From positions 8,566,492 to 8,630,491 of the forward strand of contig NC_057791.1 in assembly GCF_014905175.1 (NCBI RefSeq): a stretch of DNA of 64,000 nucleotides. Direction: 5' to 3'. Shown here piece by piece: positions 56,006 to 64,000 of the stretch; the stretch's first letter is position 1; the number at the start of each line of letters is the position of its first letter. This DNA is from Aphidius gifuensis (taxonomy: Eukaryota; Arthropoda; Insecta; Hymenoptera; Braconidae). The translations under genes and the position numbers were made by a program. The notes beneath the pieces were generated by a model that was given only the letters and a program-made list of their open reading frames with translations, made no database searches and had not been told where the DNA came from.

Positions 56006-56474
56006 TGATGACGAAAGAAAAAGATCTGAAAAAAAAATCATTAAATTTTGTACTACCACAAAAAAGAATTAAAACATTTATTAATGCAACGAATAAAAAT
56101 GAATTTAATGAAATTAAAGCTAATTTGAAATCTCAGTTGCCAGCTTTGACACCTGTTGGACTACTGCTCGAATAAGATAATTAATCTCTCTGCAATAATT
56201 AATAGTCTTCCAGAAGGAATTAATGAAATTCATTTATTTTCTGTCGACCCTTGGTCTGCTCAAAAACAAAATATTTTTATAGTAAGTTGTTATTAAATAT
56301 CAACTAAATAAATAAAGTTGTTCATATGTATGTAAATAATTTATTTAAATAAACTTTTATTATTTTCAGAATGTTCAAAGATTCAGAAACCTTCAAAAAT
56401 TAACAGCAGTCAGCCTCTGTTTAGATAACATAATTCTTCAAGAATTAGCAGACATGCTGAATACATCGATTTAA
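56006..56474 (+). pseudogene. frameshifted fragment, leucine-rich-repeat-like
   Basis: A frame from ATG at about 56006 reads MTKEKDLKKKSLNFVLPQKR to LKSQLPALTPVG near 56160. The next frame takes over with NKIINLSAIINSLPEGINEI and HLFSVDPWSAQKQNIFI to a GTAAGT donor at about 56281. After an acceptor near 56370 it reads NVQRFRNLQKLTAVSLCLDN then LQELADMLNTSI and a stop. The splice sites and L..L..L spacing suggest a former gene with leucine-rich repeats. I cannot name it. The frameshift near 56163 makes it a probable pseudogene. Confidence 0.4.
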
Positions 56475-56681
56475 GGATGAATATTGAGTCAGAGGCGAAA
56501 AACCTCTCTACAAAAGTACTAAATACTATTTTTTGTATCAAACTTTCAAAATGATTTTTGAAAGTATTAATGATTTTTCCGTTTCAATTTTTAAATTATG
56601 TGCTTCATATTCTAAAAATTAAAAACTTCAATTTATTATATTGTTTTTGTTGTGATATTTATTTATTTATTTTAATAAGAG

Positions 56682-57046
56682 TTAACCTGTTATTGGAATA
56701 AATTCTTGACCATACAGATAGCCCTCGTCACAATTATCTCGAGTGACAATATTTTTTTTTCTATCAACAAGTTCATCTTTTTTAAAAACAATTGTATCTT
56801 GATCAAGATCAGAATCAACTTCAACTTTTTTCCATGGGGGATTTGATGGTTCTTCTTTTGCCTGTAATATATTAAATTTTAGTTTAATAAATTACTTTTT
56901 TTTGTTACCAAAATATATGCATTTATTTTTATCTTGATGTCAGATATTTCAAGATCACATTTCCAAGCCATTGCTTTTTTATCTTTAACTCCAAATATTC
57001 TAAAAGATGGTAGAGTTTGATTGAATGTCATGTATCCACCAGAAAC
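56682..57046 (-). pseudogene. XRCC5: Ku80/XRCC5 fragment (two exons)
   Basis: Exon 57046-56909 (46 codons, from VSGGYMTFNQTLPSFRIFGV to INAYIL) joins in phase to exon 56861-56682. The latter reads AKEEPSNPPWKKVEVDSDLD, then FKKDELVDRK, then CDEGYLYGQEFIPITG and TAA. The order of blocks (W-C-L...I-x-A-Y, K-x-W-x-x-V-D, K-x-D-E-L/I...Y-G-x-x-I-P) matches the start of the Ku80 core beta-barrel as I know it. Ku80 binds broken DNA ends with Ku70 in non-homologous joining. The N-terminal vWA domain and everything after the first barrel strands are absent, so this is a partial copy. The stop overlaps a possible GTTAAC donor. Confidence 0.55.
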
Positions 57047-57089
57047 CTGTTGACAAAAAAACATCGAAATTATTTGAATATTTATCTTT

Positions 57090-57740
57090 GAATCACATTT
57101 TTTGAACCGCCGAACCGAATTAGTTTATGTTAAATGAAATTTATGTTTTTTTTTTCCCAAAAGCAATCATCATATTTATTTTCAATTTTTGGGTCTTATT
57201 AGATTTAATATTCCCATTTTTCGACAGGGCCCAATTTTAAATATTGACCGATCAATTCCGGCAATGTTTCAATCGACGACGCTTCATCTGTAGACTTTAC
57301 GTTATTTTTTTGAAATTTTTCGGTCGTTTATTTTTTTTTTATTAAACAACAGAAATAAACAACATTAGAAAATAAAACAAAACAAAAAAAATAGTCATTT
57401 ATTTTACAATAAAATGAAAAAACAAATCAAATAACAAGAAAAAAAATAAAAAATCCTACGGAACACTTAGGGTGCACCTTGGGGGACTTGACTATATATT
57501 TTTTTTTTTTTCATTTTTTGGAAAAAAAAAATGGCCGAAAAGATAATGTTTTTTTTATTAGGGGCGATAGAATTTTTAAAGCCGCTTCTTTTAAGCCAAA
57601 TCCAAAGTCTTTACGACAATTAGTTTAAAAGTTATGAACATTTTTTTTTTTTTTTGGGATAAATCCAATACTGAGCCTTTCGGCTCCTAGCCTCCGTAAA
57701 AAAGCTTGATTGTATATATATTCTTTTATTTAGGGGCTTA
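57090..57740. other. no gene seen
   Basis: AT-rich with several A/T runs. No exon continuing the Ku80 fragment and no shared repeat could be found. Confidence 0.45.
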
Positions 57741-57799
57741 TTTTATTGCTTATCGATAGAATTAAATTTAGTTAATGTAATCTCACTCTTTTTTTGAAA

Positions 57800-57950
57800 A
57801 CAAAAAAATGACGGAGTAATATCGGAGAAAATTAGATATAAACGTACAAATATCGGAGAATAACAAAGAAATATCGGAGAGAAACAAAAAATATACGGAG
57901 AAAAGCAAAAAAATGACGGAGAAATATCGGAGAAATTTTTTTTTCTAGGA
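57800..57950. repeat. GGAGAAATATCGGAGA-word repeat
   Basis: ATGACGGAGTAATATCGGAG, CAAATATCGGAGAATAACAA, GAAATATCGGAGAG and ATGACGGAGAAATATCGGAG are direct variants of one word, ending TTTTTTTTTCTAGGATA. The word resembles the GGAGTAAT vocabulary of 19623 and 49757, but no clear CCCTGG ends are present. Confidence 0.5.
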
Positions 57951-58138
57951 TAAAACAACAAACTATAGATTTTATTATAAATGAAAAAAATGATAATTTG
58001 CAATTGTTATTATTAAAATATTATTAATTTCAATGTTATTAATATATAAATAAAACAATTTAACATTAAATGTCAAAAAAAATTGAAAAAATTGAATTAC
58101 TCTCGTTATGGTCCGCGCTTGTTCACATGATAGCATCA

Positions 58139-58610
58139 AATTTACACATAAAATCATAATGACGTCTCGATTTTTACACAAAAAAAAAAAAAAAACCAAA
58201 AAAAAAAATAAAAAAAAAAACCAAAAAAAATTATAAAATTAAAAAAACATATACATCCAGTGGTTGGCCCGCCACAGAATAGAATTATTCTGTGGGTCTG
58301 GAATATAAAACTGGATGTATATGAAAAAAAAAAAAAAGTTTATCTTTTTTTTTTGAAAAAAAATAAAAAATACAAATAGTTCCGCAATGATCCTCGGAGA
58401 CAACCGATGAGGTGAGCGGTAAAGTTTTGTATTTGTCCGAAAGGACGTAGTCTGGCGGCAAGGCTTGTGTAAAAACAAGTCTGGCTTACAAGGGCTAAAC
58501 GGAAAAGTAACAGTCAAAATTTACACATAAAATCCTAATGACGTCTCGATTTTTACACAAAAAAAAAACCAAAAAAAAAATAAAAAAAAAAAAACCAAAA
58601 AAAACTTTAT
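58139..58610. repeat. direct repeats around a GC-richer island and a palindrome
   Basis: TTTACACATAAAATCATAAT followed by GACGTCTCGATTTTTACACA and A-rich AAACCAAAAA runs occurs at 58139-58225, and again at 58519-58605 with one change. Between them lie a palindrome (CATATACATCCAGT at 58248, ACTGGATGTATATG at 58309) and a 140-bp island at 58378-58515 of near-balanced composition with a GTCCGAAAGGAC hairpin. It could be a duplicated insertion or a structured RNA gene fragment. No known RNA family was recognised. Confidence 0.5.
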
Positions 58611-58676
58611 TAGTATAGTAATAATATAGTTGATAATTATACATCAATTTTTTATATTTGTTTTTATATTGAGTAG

Positions 58677-59803
58677 ATGAGCAAGTTGGAGTAACATCAG
58701 CAACTTTGAAAGTTGCACTTTTTTTTCAAAATTTAACAACAGATTGGCTTTGGATTGCTGATGAGTTTTATAAAAAGGCCCTTGAATTTGCTGAAAAAAT
58801 TGATAACGATGATGGTCAAATACTTAATACCATCAAGTTTTTATATGGAAAATATATTTTTAAAAATTGTATGTATAAGATCACCAACAGCTGGAGGTAG
58901 TTAAATTTATATTTTAAATTTTTTTTTCATCAAGTTTATCAACCAGTAAGAGCGTTCAAATATCTAAGTGACGCATGGAAGGCCAGTAAGGTATCAAAAA
59001 ACTGGAATTCAAAAAATGTTTTAGGATTTGAGCAAGTCAGTCTCTTTCAAGAATGTAGTAATATACTTTATCAAGTATCAGTTGATTTGGCTAGTGAATC
59101 GAGAAGAAAAAATGTATTATCATTTGCGTTAAAAATGTCGGTCAGTGCATTTAAGCATGCTCTAGAATGTATGGACAAAAAAATTAGAATGTTTTCATCA
59201 TATTTGTTTTTTTTTTGTAAAATTTCATTAATATTTTTTTTTTTACCAGCTAAAAATGAAGAATACATTCTGAAGGCTCTTTACGAATTAGGAAAATGTC
59301 AAATTGCTTGTGACGATGCAGAAAGATCTCTTGATTCATTCTCAAAATATCTATCTAAAGTTAAAAGAAATAAAGATGCTCCAGGTATTGCTAATTAAAA
59401 ATTAATAATATACAATCTAAAGAAACTTGAAGATGATATCCGGGCGATGAAATTACTGCTATATTTAAGATATACTGCTGAGCAATATAAATTGCCTGAA
59501 AAGCTTGCTGATGCATATTTGTTCATTGGAGAGTGTCTACTGGAACAAGTAATTAAAATTTTTGAAATTAAACATAGTATTTAATATAATTTATAATTAA
59601 TATAATTCATAAACCTGATTTTAATATTAAATTAGCAAAAATCAAATTTGGCCAAAATAGAACTAGAAATATCATTCACTTTATTCAGAAAACTTGGTAA
59701 TATTAAAAAAATGGATAAAACAAGATTCCTCGTTGGTATAGCAAGAGGTCAAGAAATTGAAAAGCAATACATGGTTTCCATAATAAATACAAAAAACTTC
59801 TAG
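58677..59803 (+). pseudogene. TTC29: TTC29-like tetratricopeptide protein, truncated, one in-frame stop
   Basis: Four exons join in phase: 58677-58868, 58935-59168, 59250-59548 and 59636-59803. They read VALFFQNLTTDWLWIADEFY, YQPVRAFKYLSDAWKASK, YILKALYELGKCQIACDDAE, EKLADAYLFIGECLLEQ and KKMDKTRFLVGIARGQEIEK. The helix-pair order and the final M-D-x-T-x-x-x-G-I-A block match TTC29, an axonemal protein of the sperm flagellum. TAA at 59396-59398 interrupts exon 3 where the family continues, and the frame stays coding for 120 more codons. No exon for the N-terminal third is seen upstream, so the locus is probably a recent pseudogene; a sequencing error or read-through cannot be excluded. It is tail-to-tail with the ZAD gene. 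Confidence 0.6.
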
Positions 59804-59809
59804 TATTCT

Positions 59810-60230
59810 TGACACTATATTTATCAAGATAATAAAGAAAACCCACATAAATGTATTTATAACTTATTTTTCAATATATACTTTTGAAAAATACAAATGC
59901 GTAAACGAGTAATTGTGCAAAATAAAAATATCGATGTTCATGTTATTTTTGTATTTTTTGAATTACAATTTTCTGTTAAGGGACGTTGATATTTTGTACA
60001 AACAATGCACAGTAATGAATTATGGAAACATTTGCTTCTCTAAAATTTGTTATGAAAAAGAAAAAAAGGAAAAAGAAGACTTATCTCTACACCATTCTTA
60101 TATATTACAATTGATTAAAAATAAAAACATCATATTTTGTTTTAAACAAAACAAATTAATTTAAATATGAACAATTGATATTTAAAAATGAGAACTTTTT
60201 TAAAATTCTGATAAATTAATTAATTAATTT
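59810..60230. other. intergenic, no gene seen
   Basis: The 3' flanks of the convergent TTC29-like and ZAD loci. AATAAAG at about 59830 and complementary AT-rich signals near 60160-60225 could serve as polyadenylation sites. The small frame at 59913-60164 has no support. Confidence 0.45.
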
Positions 60231-60232
60231 GA

Positions 60233-63161
60233 TTAAGTCAATCTGGATTTATCAGTATTTATTTGAACATCATTAGATGAATTTTCATCATCAGATATAT
60301 CTTGATATATTGAACTTTTTTTGGGCAACATAAGTTTATTGTCACGAATATCGGCGATCATTACCATTTTGTCATTGTTAGAATCAATTTGATCTTCTTG
60401 ACACTTTTCGACATTTGTTTTCAAATGATTTTCATCTGAAGTTTTTACTTTTTTATCAAGCAATTTATCTTCGATTGTCTTTTTATGATCGGTATTGCTG
60501 TTTACTTCATCAAATTTAGGTATCGTTATTGTTTGTTTTAATTCAATGTCATTGAAAATTGGAGAATTATTTATTTGGACAGTCACTTCGGTATGTGAAT
60601 TTTCAGTGTTATTTATGCTGGAATTGTGATTATTTTCAACTGATTCGTTTTCACCTTGCTCACGAAAAGCGATTTGTTCAAGAGAAGTATCCTCTAGAGT
60701 TAATATGTGTTTATTGTTATTTTGGATTTTTTGATCAGTTTCTATTATTGACAAATTTTCATCAGCTTTTTCTACTGATAACTCAACAGAGTTGGTATCA
60801 GCCCGTTTTGTTATTAACTCTGATGGTTTTGACAACCGTGATATATCAAAATTTACAGAATTATCATCATTCAATTTTTTTTCGGCTTTTCTATTTTCAG
60901 CGTTTTCTTCATGAATTTTTTCCATTTGCGCTTCAACATTTCTGGTGTCAGTTACTTCTATTTCAATCATTATTTTTTCACCTACATTTTCAGTAATTTT
61001 TTTGATTGACATTTCTTCTTTATCATTAAAACTATAATCTTTATTTTGAACGATTTCATTAACAATGACATCACTTTTTCGAATCTCATTATTTTGAGCT
61101 TTATCTTCAATTACCGAAACATGATTGATAACTGTAAGTTCTTTTCGTTGTACTAAACTTTTTGAAATATCATTGTCATCTTTTTCAGTTGATTTTTCAA
61201 TTATTGTGCCGTCATCAAGCAAAGTCGATGCTTCTTCATCAACGGAATCAATTTTTTCATCCAACTTTTCTATTGCCATTTCACTTTCATTTTGGTCATT
61301 CGCAATTGAATTCGATTTAGATAAATTTTTTAAACTAACATATTGTTTTTTTTTTTCATTTATTTCTTCATCATATGTTTTGGATTTTTTATCAATTGTT
61401 TTTGGAATTAAAACTTTTTCCAAAATAACACCAAGCTTTTTAGAATGTGTCAATTCATGTGTTAAACCTTCAACTTTATTTTCATAAACAATCAAACAAA
61501 CAGAACAAGTGTAAGGTTTCATACCGCTTCCATGATTATTCTTGAATTCATCATCAATATTATTTATATTATCTGATATTTTTCGCAACGACTTTTTGGC
61601 ACGGGATGTTGATGGTGATGGAATTGATTTATCTCGTATTCGTGTAACTGGAATTTCTTCATTATTTTCATCGCTATCAAAATTTCCATCATTTAATTTT
61701 TTAACAGATGATTTGGATTTACTTTTCGGTGTTTTTTTATTGTCTGGTGAATCTGATTTAAAATATTTTCTTGGTCTACCTCTTTTTTCAATGGGTGCAT
61801 CGGACATTGACGTTTCAGATATACGACGTTTAATTGTTGGTTTTATTAATTCACAATAATCAGGTATTTTAACAAGAGTGCGTGTACGTTTTTTTGGTAA
61901 TTCTTCTGTATCAACTTCTTTTTTTATTTTTTTGTTCTGAATATCTTTATTCTCAGATTCAGTGTGTGGTCTTTTTGATAACTTTCGAGTTTTTCTAGGT
62001 GATGGGTTACCGTTTTGTTCGGAACCAGAATCATTGGAAAGCAATGATACATACGCTTCAACTTTAAATTTTAAATCATCATTGTGTCTTATGTCTTTTG
62101 AAGTTGGTAATATGTCTTCTAAAAAAACACTACATTGTTTCGTGTCATTACTGCTGTTTATCGAGTTGAATAATTTATCTTTTGAAGTGGTTTTTCGAGG
62201 TTTTGGGCTTAGTGATAAACAATGGTTGGCTTTGCTTTCATTTCGTGTCACTGTTGGAGAATCAAGGTTATTTTTTGAAGTAGATTGTATTTTTGACAAC
62301 TGTATACGAGTTGTTTTACGTTTCACAACAACTGTTTCAATCTAGAAAAGAACAAGTATTTTTTAAATGATTCAGGGTTTGCAAATTTATGAATTGGAAT
62401 TGAAATACCTCTGGAACTTGTGAATGTTTTGGACTATCGAAGACATCTTGAAAACTTGATGAGGTTACTTTATAAATTTTTATCAAATCACTCAGTACAT
62501 CAAGATTGTAACGGCATTCCAAACAAATTGCTGTGTTGATTTTTAAAGCAGTCTAAAAATTAATTACAGATTAAATATTAATTTTTAGGATTATGTATAA
62601 TGGTTCAAGTAATTTAATAATACTTACATTATCTTGAAAAATATCTTTGATTTTATTCAATGCATTACTTGATTTTTCAACATGAAGATTGTGTATATAA
62701 CCAGGTTTACCGGGCTCCAAACAGAGGCTACAATGACGAATGCGTTGTCGATGTGAAGTACTTTGCCGTTCACGAGATGTTGTTTTGTATTTTTCAACAA
62801 AGTTACTACATTTGTCAAACTCGAAGGCACACTTATGGCATATTAGTTGTGACAAAACTTTTGATTTATATAACTACAAATAAATATTACATTAATTATG
62901 CAAAAATTATGAATTATGTGATCCAATAAAAAAATGTCAACATAACCTAAACGACAAAGGTTGAAATTATAGAATTAACTCACTATTTAATCGGAAAAAA
63001 AATAAAAAGTGGTTGATGTGATTCAGAATTATAAATAATAATTAAATTACCTTTATAGATAAACATGTTTCAATATTATTCCGTAGATTCTTATCGTGGG
63101 TAAAGATATTGAGAAATATCCCTTCGTTTGTTGCACAAACCAAACACGTTTGACTTGGCAT
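60233..63161 (-). CDS. tandem-ZAD / AT-hook / C2H2 zinc-finger protein
   Basis: Four minus-strand exons, 63161-63051, 62873-62628, 62552-62409 and 62341-60233, join in phase to 869 aa. The first ZAD-like unit has Cys 6, 9, 49 and 52 (TCLVC; LICHKCAFEF). The second has Cys 85, 88, 129 and 132 (HCSLC; AICLECRYNLDVLSDLIKIY). ZADs are arthropod zinc-binding dimerisation domains at the N-terminus of zinc-finger transcription factors. Further on are an AT-hook (RGRPRKY, about 354-360) and a single C2H2 finger (C446, C449, H462, H466). The rest is a long, Ser/Asn/Glu/Lys-rich disordered region. One finger is unusually few for this class. A nuclear, DNA-binding role is inferred. Confidence 0.85.
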
Positions 63162-63169
63162 TTTTCCGG

Positions 63170-63590
63170 TTTTTATTTACTTGGAAAAACTGAAAAAAAT
63201 TTATGTTTAACGAATAATATTATGTTAACTGTTGGAAACATAAGATTGTTAATTAAGTTTACAGATATATATAAATGTATAATATATATATCGATACTAA
63301 ATAAGCACGAATTGGCGGCAAGACGGTATCATGTTCACCACTTGATACTTTTTTTTTTGCAAACTTGTGGCGTTGTATCGTATCGAATTATTCGACTATC
63401 GAATAACATACGAGTTATTATTTCGATTAAAAAATAGAAAATTATAAATACTTTTACTTATTAAAAATAAATCAATTGAACGACTTGTAATTCATATCAA
63501 TTTTATCTGTTGTTCTTTGGGGAATTCGTTAGAATCATTTTTAGTATTAATTATTGTAAAACTCGAAATCATTGCAGGTGAACGTGGTGC
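63170..63590. other. upstream of the ZAD gene, no gene seen
   Basis: AT-rich DNA with TATATATATC around 63280. GGCGGCAAGACGGTATC at about 63314 and GTATCGTATCGAATTATTCG at about 63375 resemble the TATCGA words of the TAGTGGTCTT elements, but only weakly. Confidence 0.4.
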
Positions 63591-63596
63591 TTTCCA

Positions 63597-63750
63597 GCAG
63601 TCCAATTCACAGTGCATTACAATTTAGGGCTTTTTTCCTCCACTGGCGGCGCTTGTGGAGCTTTTGTATGTGAAATCTACATAAAAAAAATTTTACAAGC
63701 GCCATCAGCGGCAAAAAAAAGACCCTAAATTGTAAAAAATTTGCCCTGCA
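63597..63750. mobile_element. M1 hairpin MITE, copy 11 (GCAGTCC left end)
   Basis: This starts GCAGTCCAATTCACAGTGCA and runs to TTTGCCCTGCA, where the outer right end is replaced by the start of the next copy. Confidence 0.8.
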
Positions 63751-63908
63751 CCCGTATTCACGGGGCAAAATTGTTCTCATTAGGGCTTTTTTTTCCGCTG
63801 ATGGCGCTTGACAAAATTTTTTTTTATAGATTTCATATAGAAAGGCTTCACAAACGCCACTATCAGAAAAAAAACGCCCTAATGAGAACATCCTCTGAAT
63901 ACGGGTGC
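63748..63908. mobile_element. M1 hairpin MITE, copy 12 (CTCATT type)
   Basis: This starts GCACCCGTATTCACGGGGCA and ends CATCCTCTGAATACGGGTGC, with mixed inner arms as in copies 1 and 6. It is the middle of a run of three. Confidence 0.85.
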
Positions 63909-64000
63909 AGGGCATTACAATTTAGAGCTTTTTTCCTCTACTGGTGGCGCTTGTAGAGCTTTTGTATGTGAAATCTATATAAAAAAAATTTGACAAGCGC
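63907..64000. mobile_element. M1 hairpin MITE, copy 13 (cut by the window end)
   Basis: CAGGGCATTACAATTTAGAG, the TTGTAGAGCTTTTGTATG arm and the start of the inverse arm (TTTGACAAGCGC) are present. The outer left GCACCCGTATTCA is missing and the window ends inside the copy. Confidence 0.8.

Noticed and set aside
58378..58515. A hammerhead ribozyme (CCGATGAG ... CGAAA)
   Set aside because: The GAAA belongs to a GTCC-GAAA-GGAC tetraloop hairpin; the three-stem hammerhead arrangement cannot be drawn.
60559..62345. Several plus-strand frames (120-145 codons) across the ZAD gene
   Set aside because: They mirror the 702-codon open minus-strand exon, which has domain motifs and phase-consistent splicing.
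63607..63956. Frames of 71-102 codons on both strands (also at 851-1113 and 21087-21287)
   Set aside because: They are translations of M1 hairpin MITEs, which read similarly on both strands because of the palindrome.

Overview
The window is AT-rich, intron-bearing animal DNA, almost certainly from an insect. A parasitoid-wasp-like hymenopteran genome fits best. The evidence is a CYP4G cytochrome P450 (an insect-specific subfamily), a ZAD zinc-finger protein (an arthropod expansion), short introns with GT-AG ends, and very dense small DNA transposons. The order Hymenoptera is inference. No rRNA, intact tRNA, CRISPR or bacterial gene was seen.

Genes are sparse. Four loci look intact: LYRM2 (23480-23890, +) tail-to-tail with the site-2 protease MBTPS2 (24022-25878, -, six exons, 489 aa); a BEN-domain protein (48213-49731, -, five exons, 396 aa); CYP4G (53506-55482, +, three exons, 555 aa, with TATA box and initiator); and a tandem-ZAD / AT-hook / C2H2 protein (60233-63161, -, four exons, 869 aa). 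All splice sites were read by eye and the exon phases agree.

Broken or partial loci: a FLYWCH-MULE transposase-like gene (28815-35318, -) whose 5' exons are split by a stack of nested insertions; a TTC29-like gene with one in-frame stop (58677-59803, +); a two-exon Ku80/XRCC5 fragment (56682-57046, -); a frameshifted fragment (56006-56474, +); a SWIM/YqaJ-type fossil (50350-51025, +); and two decayed low-complexity coding stretches (6370-6700 and 12826-13290, +).

The rest is mostly transposons nested in transposons, many with readable ends. 0-6 kb: a hAT-like element inside a tRNA-derived SINE, hairpin MITEs and two inverted-repeat families. 7-21 kb: two Helitrons in opposite orientation, TTAA-flanked piggyBac-like elements, and a P-like element (16550-20904) with an exact 8-bp target duplication, THAP-type coding remnants and one Helitron inside it. 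21-28 kb: foldback elements around LYRM2/MBTPS2. 31-35 kb: a TA-flanked element containing a large foldback containing a MITE, all inside the MULE gene. 36-48 kb: long gene-free AT-rich DNA, a 1.5-kb palindromic TTAA element and a second copy of the 10847 element that provides the empty site for another P-like insertion.

Two patterns stand out. One is a hairpin family (13 copies) in which both arms carry the same variant ends and which stacks in tandem. The other is a group of elements with nearly the same ends (CCCTGGTRGAAAT-like) but unrelated interiors built from short repeated words. All coordinates of repeat edges come from reading by eye and may be off by a few bases.
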